Notes: generated by a model from the letters alone, not told the origin. Positions 33,331 through 42,452 are shown, counted from the stretch's first letter. The stretch: 64,000 nucleotides of DNA from Tabrizicola oligotrophica (GCF_011008935.1 NZ_JAAIVJ010000001.1:124001-188000); one strand, 5' to 3'. Made by a program: numbers and translations.

Positions 33331-33966
33331 TCAAAGGCCGACCAATTGCCCCAGCGCCGGGTTGCCGGCAAAGATGGCCAGGGCAAGCCCGGTCAGGGTG
33401 GTCAGCCGCGCCGTGACGCGCATGTCTTCGCCCTTGAGCAGGTTGTAGGTCATCACCGCGGCGCCGATCGGCAGGGCGGTGGCCACCAGCGACAGGCTGA
33501 TGGCATGGGTCGCCAGCCGCATCTGGGTCGAGGGCCGCTCTTCCACGATCTCCTCGACCTCGGGGTAGAGGCAGTCGCGCAGGCGGGCAAGCTCGCCCTC
33601 GTCCTGACCGCCGGCCAGCGGCCATTGCACCTGGGCGCGCTGCAGGTGCGAGCGCATCTGGCGGCGGCGCAGCGCCACGACACGGCTTCGCGCCAGCCGC
33701 GAACGCGGCGAGACGCGCAGGAAATTGGCGGGCGCCTCGGTTTCGTCTTCCGTGCCCGACAGGAAAAGATTGGCGTCCGTGACCTCGTCCCGGCTGTCGA
33801 AAGCGGCCAGTTCGGGCAACGGGCTCATCGAGATCGCACAATCCAGTTGTGCAATCGCCGCAGTCAGGGACGGCGTGCCGGTGGTCTCGGCGGGCGTCCC
33901 GACCGTGCGGGAGGATTTGAAGCAAACCGTGTCAAACTCTTTATCGAAGCGGGGCTGATACGACAT
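33331..33966 (-). CDS. Unknown protein with C-terminal membrane anchor (paralogue 2)
   Basis: A 211-residue protein. The first 80 residues are polar and probably disordered, followed by a strongly basic segment (SRLARSRVVALRRRQMRSHL). The C-terminal 65 residues hold two hydrophobic helices (SLSLVATALPIGAAVMTYNL and LTTLTGLALAIFAG) flanking LLKGEDMRVTAR. That part is paralogous to the end of the gene at 32284-33099, while the N-terminal domains are unrelated. Both genes lie on the same strand, separated by 231 bases with a terminator between, so they are transcribed separately. I do not know a family. The ATG at 33966 lies after GGGAGAGC. Confidence 0.68.
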   Translation of the reverse strand: MSYQPRFDKEFDTVCFKSSRTVGTPAETTGTPSLTAAIAQLDCAISMSPLPELAAFDSRDEVTDANLFLSGTEDETEAPANFLRVSPRSRLARSRVVALRRRQMRSHLQRAQVQWPLAGGQDEGELARLRDCLYPEVEEIVEERPSTQMRLATHAISLSLVATALPIGAAVMTYNLLKGEDMRVTARLTTLTGLALAIFAGNPALGQLVGL

Positions 33967-34125
33967 GATGCTCTCCCGATCTCGAATGGATCCCGGCAAC
34001 GAGACAGCCCTGCTGTGTCCAAAAATGGGAGAAATCAGGGTAATTGATTAAAGCTTTAAGGCGGCCTTTCATGGTCTGGCCATAATGCTGCGAAATCGCG
34101 CGGGAATTGTGTCTGAACCCGGAAA

Positions 34126-34156
34126 AACAATCGGGCCGCCCCGAAGGGGCGGCCCG
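34126..34156 (-). terminator. Intrinsic terminator of glnA
   Basis: CGGGCCGCCCC (34132-34142), loop GAA, GGGGCGGCCCG (34146-34156). On the minus strand the stem is followed by ATTGTTTTT (complement of the A-run before 34132). Confidence 0.9.
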
Positions 34157-34177
34157 CTGTCTTGTCTCATGCCGCGA

Positions 34178-35587
34178 TCAGCAGGAGTAATACATCGCGT
34201 ATTCCACCGGGTGCGGGGTGTGTTCGTAGGCGTAGACCTCTTCCCACTTCAGCGCCATGTAGGCCTCGAGCTGCTCGCGCGAGAACACGCCGCCGGCCAA
34301 GAGGAAGTCCATGTCTTTCTCAAGCGACTCAAGGGCTTCGCGCAAGGAACCGCACACGGTCGGGATTTCGGCCAGTTCCTCGGGCGGCAGGTCGTAGAGG
34401 TCCTTGTCTGAAGCCGGGCCCGGGTCGATCTTGTTCTTGATGCCGTCAAGGCCGGCCATCAGCAGCGCCGCGAAGGCCAGATAGGGGTTCGCCGACGGAT
34501 CGGGGAAACGGGCCTCGACGCGCTTGGCCTTCGGCGATTCGGTCCACGGAATCCGGACCGCACCCGAGCGGTTGCGGGCCGAATAGGCCAGCAGCACCGG
34601 GGCTTCGAAGCCCGGGATCAGGCGCTTGTAGCTGTTGGTTCCGGGGTTGGTCAGCGCGTTCAGCGCCTTGGCATGCTTGATGACGCCGCCGATGAACCAC
34701 AGGGCTTCCTGCGACAGATCAGCATATTTGTCGCCGGCGAACAGCGGCTTGCCGTCGCGCCAGATCGACATGTTGACGTGCATCCCCGAGCCGTTGTCGC
34801 CCTTCATCGGCTTCGGCATGAAGGTCACGGTCTTGCCGTAAGCATGGGCCACGTTGTGGATGACGTATTTGTATTTCTGGATGTTGTCGGCCTGTTCGAC
34901 CAGACCACCGAAGATCATGCCCAACTCATGCTGGCAGGTGGCAACCTCGTGGTGGTGCTTGTCCACCTTGATGCCCATGCGCTTCATGGTCGACAGCATC
35001 TCGCCGCGCAGATCCTGCGCTTCGTCGATCGGGTTGACCGGGAAATAGCCGCCCTTGTGCGCCGCGCGGTGGCCCGAGTTGCCGCCTTCGAACACGGTGT
35101 CGGTGTTCCACGAGGCCGCCTCGGCGTCGATCTCATACGACACCTTGCGGGGCGAGACCGAATAGCGCACGTCGTCGAAGATGAAGAATTCGGCTTCGGG
35201 GCCGCAGTAGAACGCATCGCCAATGCCCGAGGACTTCATGTAGGCTTCGGCCTTCTTGGCGATCTGGCGCGGGCAGCGGTCATAGGCCTCACCGGTGTCC
35301 GGCTCGACCACGTCGCAATGCACGCAGAGGGTCTTTTCGGCATAGAAGGGGTCGATGTAGACCGAGGAGGCGTCGGGCATCAGCTTCATGTCCGACTGGT
35401 CGATCGACTTCCAGCCCGCGATGGACGAGCCGTCGAACATGAAGCCTTCCTCGAAGAAGTCCTCATCGACGAGGTCGACGATCAGCGTGACGTGCTGGAG
35501 TTTGCCTTTGGGATCGGTGAAGCGGATATCGACATATTCGATTTCCTCGTCCTTGATCAGTTTGAGAGCCTTCGCAACTGCGCTCAT
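34178..35587 (-). CDS. glnA: Glutamine synthetase type I
   Basis: A 469-residue GS-I-beta type enzyme that makes glutamine from glutamate, ammonia and ATP as a dodecamer. Metal and substrate motifs are present: [11 protein letters not shown], the ATP/metal site [29 protein letters not shown] and the glutamate site [17 protein letters not shown]. The adenylylation tyrosine lies in [10 protein letters not shown], so activity should be controlled by GlnE. It follows glnB by 63 bases on the same strand, as in the classic glnBA operon. I chose the ATG at 35587 (MSAVAKALK); another ATG immediately precedes it. Confidence 0.98.
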   Translation of the reverse strand: MSAVAKALKLIKDEEIEYVDIRFTDPKGKLQHVTLIVDLVDEDFFEEGFMFDGSSIAGWKSIDQSDMKLMPDASSVYIDPFYAEKTLCVHCDVVEPDTGEAYDRCPRQIAKKAEAYMKSSGIGDAFYCGPEAEFFIFDDVRYSVSPRKVSYEIDAEAASWNTDTVFEGGNSGHRAAHKGGYFPVNPIDEAQDLRGEMLSTMKRMGIKVDKHHHEVATCQHELGMIFGGLVEQADNIQKYKYVIHNVAHAYGKTVTFMPKPMKGDNGSGMHVNMSIWRDGKPLFAGDKYADLSQEALWFIGGVIKHAKALNALTNPGTNSYKRLIPGFEAPVLLAYSARNRSGAVRIPWTESPKAKRVEARFPDPSANPYLAFAALLMAGLDGIKNKIDPGPASDKDLYDLPPEELAEIPTVCGSLREALESLEKDMDFLLAGGVFSREQLEAYMALKWEEVYAYEHTPHPVEYAMYYSC

Positions 35588-35650
35588 CATGCTGCCTTTC
35601 GGTTTCAGGTTTCGTTCCGGGCGAGTGCCCGTGTTCTTCAAGGTCTGGTG

Positions 35651-36016
<366 letters not shown>

Positions 36017-36155
36017 TCATTCACCACTTCCCGCGCGCAGGGACAATTGGCTAGGCTGGAGCAGGGGCAAAGCGCCGCAGGAATCTGGGGCGGCTGCACA
36101 AAATTTAGTCATATGGCCGTGAAAACAGGCGGATTGCGAACGGGGTGCCGCGAAA

Positions 36156-37796
36156 ATGACCGAACTTCTGACGGCCGCCCAGATGCGCGCCATTGAACAG
36201 GCGGCGATTGCCAGCGGCGAAGTGACGGGCCTTGAGCTGATGGAACGCGCCGGACGCGGCGTGGTCGAGGCGGTTTTCGAGGAATGGCCAGAGCTGCGCG
36301 CCACCTCGCACCGCGCGGTAGTGCTCTGCGGCCCCGGCAACAATGGCGGCGACGGGTTCGTCGTGGCGCGGCTGTTGAAGGAGTGGGGCTGGGAGGTGGA
36401 AGTGTTTCTCTACGGCGACCCCGAAAAGCTGCCCCCGGACGCGCGGGTGAATTATGAGCGGTGGGTGGGGATGGGGGAGGTGACTGCGCTAGCCGTCCTA
36501 AATGCCGTGGTAGATGCGCGCGGCGGCAAAGTGGCAGACCTAATCGTCGATGCATTCTTCGGTATTGGCCTCGCTCGTTCCGTGCCTGAAGATGTTGGCT
36601 GTGCCCATTACAATCTCTTTATGGGCTATCTTTGCGGACCCGTCGTGGCGGTCGACCTGCCGTCGGGGCTGTGTTCGCAGAGTGGCCGCCCTCTGGAACC
36701 CGACGGCTATCGTACTGAAAAGCGGGCAGTCGCACCGTGGCCTGCGCTGGATGGCTATGTGGCAGAGGCTGGCCTGACCGTAACATTTCACGGCCTGAAA
36801 CCCGGACATCTTCTTGAGGACGGTCCGCGCCATTGCGGAAAGGTGGTGGTGGTGGATATCGGCCTCAAAGGGAACGGTAACGCCCCGTTGAAATTGACCA
36901 CCTGTCACACCGAACGTCTTGGAAAAAGGCGGGACACTCACAAATTCTCCCACGGCCATGCCCTGATCGTCTCTGGCACCCACGGGCGCTCTGGCGCAGC
37001 CCGCCTTGCCGCCCGGGGGGCGCTCAGGATTGGGGCAGGGCTGGTGACGCTGGCCTCGCCCCCCGGTGCCATGGCCGAGAACGCCGCACGGCTCGATGCC
37101 ATCATGTTGCGCGAGGTGGCGAGGGGCGAGGCGCTGACTGAAATCTTGCAGGACGCCCGCATCAACGCCCTCTGCCTCGGGCCGGGGATGGGGACGGGGG
37201 AGCGGGAGGCGGAGATGTTGGCGGCGGCGCTAGGCCGCCCCCCACCAAGCCATATCCCCCCACCCCCCACCCCTCCCCACAAGGGGGAGGGGAGGCGTCT
37301 GGTTCTGGATGCCGATGCGCTGACGATCCTGTCGCAGCGCCCTGAGCTTTTCGCCGCCCTGCACGGGTCTTGCATCCTCACCCCGCATGCCGGCGAGTTC
37401 GCCCGCCTGTTCCCCGACATCGCCGAAAGACTGAACGCCCCCGCCACCACAGGCCCCGCCTATTCCAAACTCGACGCCACCCGCGAGGCCGCCGCCCGCG
37501 CGGGCTGTGTGGTGCTTTTCAAAGGCCCCGACACGGTGATCGCCGACCCCTCGGGCCGCGCTGCCATCAACGCCGCCGTCTATGACCGCGCCGCGCCCTG
37601 GCTCGCCACCGCCGGATCGGGCGATGTGCTGGCAGGCTTCCTCACCGGGCTTCTCGCCCGCGGCTTTGCGCCCTTCGACGCCGCCTGCACCGGCGCCTGG
37701 CTGCATGTCGAATGCGCGCGGTCCTTCGGGCCGGGGCTGATCGCCGAGGATCTGCCGGAAGAACTGCCCAAGGTCTTCCGCGCGCTCGGGCTTTGA
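36156..37796 (+). CDS. nnr: Bifunctional NAD(P)HX epimerase/dehydratase
   Basis: A 546-residue fusion that repairs hydrated NAD(P)H. The epimerase part (about 1-225) has LCGPGNNGGDGFVVARLLKE, the catalytic-type aspartate in VDAFFGIGLAR and VVAVDLPSGL. The ADP-dependent dehydratase part (about 240-546) has GHALIVSGTHGRSGAARLAA, CILTPHAGEFARLF and TAGSGDVLAGFLTGLL. Two oddities are visible. The middle third (about 36480-36960) is distinctly lower in GC and uses codons that are rare in the flanks. At 37240-37292 a C/G-rich family A repeat is inserted in frame, adding residues like PPPSHIPPPPTPPHKGEG within the dehydratase domain. The reading frame stays intact. glnB diverges from it. Confidence 0.92.
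   Translation: MTELLTAAQMRAIEQAAIASGEVTGLELMERAGRGVVEAVFEEWPELRATSHRAVVLCGPGNNGGDGFVVARLLKEWGWEVEVFLYGDPEKLPPDARVNYERWVGMGEVTALAVLNAVVDARGGKVADLIVDAFFGIGLARSVPEDVGCAHYNLFMGYLCGPVVAVDLPSGLCSQSGRPLEPDGYRTEKRAVAPWPALDGYVAEAGLTVTFHGLKPGHLLEDGPRHCGKVVVVDIGLKGNGNAPLKLTTCHTERLGKRRDTHKFSHGHALIVSGTHGRSGAARLAARGALRIGAGLVTLASPPGAMAENAARLDAIMLREVARGEALTEILQDARINALCLGPGMGTGEREAEMLAAALGRPPPSHIPPPPTPPHKGEGRRLVLDADALTILSQRPELFAALHGSCILTPHAGEFARLFPDIAERLNAPATTGPAYSKLDATREAAARAGCVVLFKGPDTVIADPSGRAAINAAVYDRAAPWLATAGSGDVLAGFLTGLLARGFAPFDAACTGAWLHVECARSFGPGLIAEDLPEELPKVFRALGL
37240..37292 (+). repeat. Family A repeat inserted inside nnr
   Basis: A run of CCCCCCACC-type sequence (37240-37280) followed by CACAAGGGGGAGGGGAGG forms an inverted repeat (CCCTCCCC against GGGGAGGG). 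It is related to elements at 11013-11137 and 41072-41940. It is in frame and interrupts the dehydratase domain with a Pro-rich loop. Confidence 0.7.
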
Positions 37797-37886
37797 TCTT
37801 TCATACTGGGAAAAATATCCCCGCCGGAGGCTCCTGCCGCCGATGCCGGACGCTCCGCGGGGGATATTTGGGCCAGTCTGAAAGGC
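37797..37886. repeat. Inverted pair of GGATATTT...TGAAAG elements (family B)
   Basis: One copy runs leftwards (37797-37831; core complement TTTCAT...AATATCCCC), the other rightwards (37849-37886; GGGGGATATTTGGGCC then AGTCTGAAAGG). They are near-mirror images and fill exactly the space between the convergent stops of nnr and xthA, so each could act at a 3' end. Confidence 0.8.
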
Positions 37887-38666
37887 TCAGATGTCGAGGT
37901 TGACCCAGACCGGGACGTGATCCGAGGGCTTGTCGCCGGCCCGCACTTGCTTGTCGATCTGCGCCTCGGTCAGGAGATCGGCGGCCTGCGGGCTGAGCAG
38001 CAGGTGGTCGATGCGGATGCCGTTGTTGCGCTCCCAGGCGCCGGCCTGATAGTCCCAGAAGCTGTAGTGGCCGGGGGCGGGGTTGCGGGCGCGGAAGGCG
38101 TCGGTGAGGCCAAGCGCCATGAGCTGGCGGAAGGCGGCGCGCGAGGCGGGCAGCGCGAGGGCATCGGTGGTCCACAGCTCGGGCCGGGCCGCGTCGGCGT
38201 CTTGCGGGATGACGTTGTAATCGCCGCAGAACACGGTGGGCTCTTCCAGCGCCAGCAGCGCCCGGGCGCGCGCCTCCATCCGCGCCATCCAGCCGAGTTT
38301 GTAGTCGTATTTCGGTCCCGGTGCGGGGTTGCCGTTCGGCAGGTAAAGCCCGCAGACCCGGATCGGGCGGTGGGCCATGACGGTGGCTTCGATCCAGCGC
38401 GCCTGTTCGTCGGCCTCGTCACCGGGCAGGCCGCGGGTCACGTCCTCCAAGGGCAGTTTCGACAGGATCGCCACGCCGTTGAAGCTTTTCTGGCCATGGG
38501 TTTCTACCCGGTAACCCATCGTCTCGAAGATCTCGCGCGGGAAGGCTTGGTCGACGGATTTGATCTCCTGCAGGCAGACCACGTCGGGGCTGGCCGCGGC
38601 AAGCCAGGCCGGCAGGGCCTCGATCCGGGCCTTGATGCCGTTGATGTTGAAGGTGGCGAGTTTCAT
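37887..38666 (-). CDS. xthA: Exodeoxyribonuclease III
   Basis: A 259-residue endonuclease/exonuclease/phosphatase-fold enzyme for base-excision repair of abasic sites. It begins MKLATFNINGIKARIEALP and has the catalytic residues in CLQEIKS, the metal site in FCGDYNV, NNGIRIDHLLLS and the terminal SDHVPVWV. It cleaves 5' to abasic sites and degrades 3' ends. The ATG at 38666 is the family start; an earlier in-frame ATG seven codons upstream is less likely. It converges with nnr, and the two are separated only by the inverted family B repeats. Confidence 0.95.
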   Translation of the reverse strand: MKLATFNINGIKARIEALPAWLAAASPDVVCLQEIKSVDQAFPREIFETMGYRVETHGQKSFNGVAILSKLPLEDVTRGLPGDEADEQARWIEATVMAHRPIRVCGLYLPNGNPAPGPKYDYKLGWMARMEARARALLALEEPTVFCGDYNVIPQDADAARPELWTTDALALPASRAAFRQLMALGLTDAFRARNPAPGHYSFWDYQAGAWERNNGIRIDHLLLSPQAADLLTEAQIDKQVRAGDKPSDHVPVWVNLDI

Positions 38667-38727
38667 CGGGGCGGCTCCGCTGGTCACGCCGGCCAGAGTA
38701 GGGCGGTTGGCGGCCGGGGGAAAGCCG

Positions 38728-39402
38728 TTACTCGCCGCGGATCAGCGCGGCAATCTCGCCGTAGCCGCGCTCTTCGGCCAGCCTGAGCGGCGTCTTGCCG
38801 TCGCGGTCGGCGATCTCGCGGTTCGCCCCGGCAGCGACCAGCGCCTTGACCGTGGCCTGATGGTCCGGCCCGCCGTCGCCCAGCACCACCGCCTCGATCA
38901 GCGCGGTCCAGCCGAGGTTGTTGACATGGTCAAGCGGCGCTCCGGCCGCGATCAGCCGGCGCACCACTTCGGCGTGGCCGAGATGGGCGGCGGCAATCAG
39001 CGCGGTGCCATCCCAGCGGCTGGTCACCAGATCGGCGCGGTTGCCGAGGCGCAGCGCCTCGGAGAGGAACTCGGGGTCATTGGCGACGGCGGCGATGGTC
39101 ACGGCGTCATAAGTCTCGCCGTCGAGCGCGTTCAGGTCGGCTCCAGCCCTGGCCAGGGCGGCGAGGGCGGTTTCGGAGGAGGCGAAGGCCGCGACATGCA
39201 CCGCGCGGCGACCGGCGCTGTCCGCAGTTTCCAGATCGGCCCCGGCGGCGGCGAGGCTGCGGATCGTCTCGGCGTCGCCTTCGGCCGCGGCCTGCAGCAG
39301 GCCGTCATAGGCCGCAAGCTCGGCGGCGTTGGGGGCGGTCTGGGCCGAGGCGAGGCTGCCGAGCAAGAGAAAACCGCAGGCGAGGAAAGGGCGGCGCAGC
39401 AT
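38728..39402 (-). CDS. Secreted ankyrin-repeat protein
   Basis: A 224-residue protein with a signal peptide (MLRRPFLACGFLLLGSLASA, cleavage about residue 20) and five to six ankyrin repeats over the rest. Examples are GDAETIRSLAAAGADLETAD, VHVAAFASSETALAALARAGA, GHAEVVRRLIAAGAPLDHVN and DRDGKTPLRLAEERGYGEIA. It should act as a periplasmic protein-protein interaction module; in other bacteria similar ankyrin proteins protect catalase or bind proteases. No catalase is adjacent. It lies 61 bases upstream of the xthA start on the same strand. Confidence 0.85.
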   Translation of the reverse strand: MLRRPFLACGFLLLGSLASAQTAPNAAELAAYDGLLQAAAEGDAETIRSLAAAGADLETADSAGRRAVHVAAFASSETALAALARAGADLNALDGETYDAVTIAAVANDPEFLSEALRLGNRADLVTSRWDGTALIAAAHLGHAEVVRRLIAAGAPLDHVNNLGWTALIEAVVLGDGGPDHQATVKALVAAGANREIADRDGKTPLRLAEERGYGEIAALIRGE

Positions 39403-39489
39403 GGGGACAGTCCTGATCCGGTGATCCTGCCCCGCGTTCTGCGGCCCGCGCCGGCAAAGCGCAAATCACAAGCCGGAGACTGGCCGGGT

Positions 39490-39816
39490 TCAGATCGAAA
39501 ACGAAGTGCCGCAGCCGCAGGAGGACGAGGCATTGGGGTTTTCCACGACAAAGCGCGCGCCGATCAGTTCCTCGGTGAAATCCACCACGGCATTCGCCAG
39601 GAAAGGCAGCGAGACCGGATCGACCAGCACCTTCGCGCCGGATTTCTCGATCACCAGATCGTCCGCCGCCGGATCGTCAAGCCGGATGTCATATTGAAAC
39701 CCCGAGCAGCCGCCGCCCAGAACGCCGACACGCAAGGCCCGGGCCTCGCCGGTCAGGGCGGCGATCTCGGCAAGACGGGCGAAGGCGCGGTCGGTGACGC
39801 GGGGCGGCAGGTTCAT
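39490..39816 (-). CDS. erpA: A-type iron-sulfur cluster carrier (ErpA/IscA family)
   Basis: A 108-residue HesB/IscA-fold protein. The three cluster-binding cysteines lie in GGGCSGFQYDI (first) and SSSCGCGTSF (second and third). A-type carriers deliver Fe-S clusters to apo-proteins. Without a suf or isc operon alongside, ErpA is the better guess than IscA or SufA, but the paralogues are hard to split by eye. It is divergent from dgt, with 88 bases between the two starts. Confidence 0.88.
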   Translation of the reverse strand: MNLPPRVTDRAFARLAEIAALTGEARALRVGVLGGGCSGFQYDIRLDDPAADDLVIEKSGAKVLVDPVSLPFLANAVVDFTEELIGARFVVENPNASSSCGCGTSFSI

Positions 39817-39904
39817 CGGTGCATCCCTTTGCAGGTCCGGCCCTGTTCAAGGCCGCTGCATTGAATATAGGGTAGGGCAAAGACCTGAACAAGAACGGCG
39901 GAAG

Positions 39905-41071
39905 ATGTCCCTTGCCCCCTTTGCCTGCCTGCCCGATGCCTCGCGCGGGCGGCTGTTTTCCGAAACGATGTCGTCGTTCCGCAGCCCCTTTCAGCGCGAC
40001 CGCGACCGGATCATCCATTCTTCGGCCTTCCGCCGGCTGAAGCACAAGACGCAGGTGTTCGTGGAACACGAAGGCGATTACTACCGCACGCGGCTGACCC
40101 ATTCGATCGAGGTGGCGCAGGTGGCGCGCACGATCTCGGGGGTCCTGGGGCTGAACACCGATCTTTCGGAATGCATCGCGCTGGCCCACGATCTGGGCCA
40201 CACCCCCTTTGGCCACACTGGCGAGGATGCGCTGGCCCTGTTGATGGCGCCCTATGGCGGGTTCGACCACAATGCGCAGGCGCTGCGCATCGTCACCCGG
40301 CTGGAGCGGCACTATGCCGATTTCGACGGGCTGAACCTGACCTGGGAAAGCCTGGAAGGGATTGCCAAGCACAATGGCCCGGTCATCGGCCCCAACGCCG
40401 ATGCAAAACATGCCGGTCCCTTGCCCTATGCGCTGGCCGAGGTGAATGCGCTCTGGGATCTGGAACTGCACACCCATGCCAGCGCCGAGGCGCAGGTGGC
40501 CGCGATTGCCGATGACGTGGCCTATTCGCACCATGACCTGCACGACGGGCTGCGCTCGGGCCTGTTCACGGAAGGCGACCTGATGGAGCTGCCGGTCACC
40601 GGCCCGGCCTTTGCCGAGGTCGACCGGCTTTATCCGGGGCTGGAAAAGATGCGGCGCCGGCACGAGGCGCTGCGCCGGGTCTTTGGCCGCATGGTCGAGG
40701 ATGTGATTGCGGTGGCGCAGGGCCGGCTGGAGGCGGCGCAACCGAAATCGGTGGAGGAAATCCGGGCCATGGGCACCACCATCATCCGCTTTTCCAAGCC
40801 GCTTTATCAGGAGCTGAAGGCGATCCGGTCGTTCCTGTTCACCCGGATGTATCGCGCGCCTTCGGTGGTGGTGATGCGGACGCAGGTGACGCAGGTGGTG
40901 AACGGGCTTTTCCCGCTGTTCCTGTCGCGGCCCGAGCTGTTGCCGGAAGAATGGCGGCAGGACGTCGAGGCCGCGCAAGGCGAGACCGAACTGGCGCGGA
41001 TCGTGGCCGATTACGTCTCGGGCATGACCGACCGCTTCGCGCTGCAAGAGGGGCAGAGACTGCTGGGGTAG
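39905..41071 (+). CDS. dgt: Deoxyguanosinetriphosphate triphosphohydrolase-like protein
   Basis: A 388-residue HD-domain dNTPase. The N-terminal FRSPFQRDRDRIIHSSAFRR and KTQVF signature is followed by the HD motifs: LTHSIEVAQVAR, LAHDLGHTPFGHTGE and the histidine/aspartate in IADDVAYSHHDL. It degrades dNTPs to nucleosides and triphosphate. It ends SGMTDRFALQEGQRLLG. This C-terminal coding segment is the first of four copies in a tandem array that starts at 41017 and runs past the stop codon. The ATG at 39905 follows CGGAAG. Confidence 0.94.
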   Translation: MSLAPFACLPDASRGRLFSETMSSFRSPFQRDRDRIIHSSAFRRLKHKTQVFVEHEGDYYRTRLTHSIEVAQVARTISGVLGLNTDLSECIALAHDLGHTPFGHTGEDALALLMAPYGGFDHNAQALRIVTRLERHYADFDGLNLTWESLEGIAKHNGPVIGPNADAKHAGPLPYALAEVNALWDLELHTHASAEAQVAAIADDVAYSHHDLHDGLRSGLFTEGDLMELPVTGPAFAEVDRLYPGLEKMRRRHEALRRVFGRMVEDVIAVAQGRLEAAQPKSVEEIRAMGTTIIRFSKPLYQELKAIRSFLFTRMYRAPSVVVMRTQVTQVVNGLFPLFLSRPELLPEEWRQDVEAAQGETELARIVADYVSGMTDRFALQEGQRLLG

Positions 41072-41940
41072 TCCGGGTCCCCCCCCACGGAGGGGGGAGG
41101 GAGGCGCCATGCGGGCAAGGGTGGCGCCCCTGTCGCCTTGGCTCACCCGTCCCGCTTGCAGGGAGGGGCCGGCGGGCGCGGCTCTTGTCCCGCGACCCTG
41201 CGGGCCTTGGGCCCCGGTGTCTGGCCAGGGTGCGCGGCGGGTGGAACGTGGAACACCTCTCGGGCATGACCGACCGCTTCGCGCTGCAAGAGGGGCAGTG
41301 ACTGCTGGGGTAACCCGCGTCCCCCCACCCCGACCCTCCCCCACGGAGGGGGGAGGGAGGCGCCATGCGGGCAAGGGTGGCGCCCCTGTCGCCTTGGCTC
41401 ACCCGTCTCCCTTGTGGGGAGGGGCTGGTGGGCGCGGCTGGTGTCCCGCGACCCTGCGGGCCTTGGGTCCCGGCGTCCGGTCATGGGGCGCGGCGGGTGG
41501 AACGTGGAATACCTCTCGGGCGGGACCGACCGCTTTGATCTGCAAGAGGGGTTGAGACTGCTGGGGTAGCCCGCGTCCCCCCACCCCGACCCTCCCCCAC
41601 GGAGTGGGGAGGGAGGCGCCATGCGGCCAAGGGCGGCGGCGCCCCGTGTCGCCTTGGCTCACCCGTCCCGCTTGCAGGGAGGGGCTGGCGGGAGCGGCTG
41701 GTATCCCGCGACCCTTCGGGCCTAGGGCCCCGGTGTCTGGTCAGGGCGCGCGGCGGGTAGAGCGTGGAATACCTCTCGGGCTTGACCGACCGCTTCGCGC
41801 TGCAACAGGGGCAGAGACTGCTGGGCGAGGACCCGGCCCCCCCACCCCGACCCTCCCCCACGGAGGGGGGAGGGAGGCGCCATGTGGCCTAGGGCGGCGC
41901 CCCTGTCGCCTTGGCTCACCCGTCCCCCTTGTGGGGAGGG
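41017..41940 (+). repeat. Tandem array carrying four copies of the dgt 3' end plus family A repeats
   Basis: CTCGGGC-x-TGACCGACCGC-type starts occur at 41017 (inside dgt), 41259, 41515 and 41775, giving periods of 242, 256 and 260 bp. Each copy repeats the last roughly 17 codons of dgt (pattern SGxTDRFxLQxGxRLLG, then a stop, except that copy 2 stops early and copy 4 continues). It then carries a GC-rich block with CCCACGGAGGGGGG, GGCGCCATGCGGGCAAGGG and a GCGGGTGGAACGTGGAA-like spacer. Copy 1 lacks about 15 bp of the CCCCGACCCTCC part. No gene is present in 41072-41915. Minus-strand frames through the array give repetitive Pro/Arg peptides and are not believed. Confidence 0.85.
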
Positions 41941-42452
41941 GAGGGGGGTGGGGGGCTGGCGGGCGCGGTCTGTGGCAGGTCAAGCCCGACTGTCCGGGCC
42001 AGCTCGGCAAGGGGTTGGCCTTGCAGGTTGCGCGTCCCGGGGCTGGCTCCGGCGGCGATCAGCGCCGCTGCCATGGCCGGGCAGTCCTCCAGATGGTCGT
42101 CGAATTCGTCGGCAAGGGCGCTGCGCTGGATCACCGCTTCCAGCGGCAGGCGGCCGGTGCGGTCGGGGTCGGTGGGGCTGGCACCGTGAGCCAGGAACCA
42201 CTGCACCGCCGAAGGGCTGCCGGTCTCCAGCGCGATGAAGAACCACGGGATGCCGCGGGCCTCGCTGGCGCGGGCCAGCCTCGGTCCCCGGGCGTCGAGC
42301 GCCGCGATATCGCCGGTCATCAGCGCCTCGATCAGGGCTTCGGGGTTTTCGGCGGGTGGGGGCGCGGGATGGCCCTGCGGCAGGGTGCGGCCTGCCACGC
42401 GCAGCAAAAGCCCGGCCATGAACCGGGCGCGGGCGAACAGGCTCGCCGCCAC
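41916..42452 (-). CDS. Ankyrin-repeat protein with repeat-derived tail
   Basis: A 178-residue protein with two to three recognisable ankyrin repeats (TGDIAALDARGPRLARASEA; ETGSPSAVQWFLAHGASPTD; MAAALIAAGASPGTRNLQGQ). I chose the GTG at 42452, four bases after the dsbB stop, which implies coupling; an ATG at 42419 is the alternative. The last 15 residues (APASPPPPSPPHKGDG) are encoded by a family A repeat, so the original C-terminus was probably replaced when the repeat moved in. The function is a guess: protein binding in the cytoplasm. It is the third gene of a YqaA-dsbB-ankyrin unit. Confidence 0.7.
   Translation of the reverse strand: MAASLFARARFMAGLLLRVAGRTLPQGHPAPPPAENPEALIEALMTGDIAALDARGPRLARASEARGIPWFFIALETGSPSAVQWFLAHGASPTDPDRTGRLPLEAVIQRSALADEFDDHLEDCPAMAAALIAAGASPGTRNLQGQPLAELARTVGLDLPQTAPASPPPPSPPHKGDG

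Noticed and set aside
41072-41915. Array taken for a CRISPR or for a set of small genes
   Set aside because: The period of 242-260 bp with full-unit similarity is not a repeat-spacer pattern, and no cas gene is near. Frames through the array give Pro/Arg-rich repeat peptides with no start signals.
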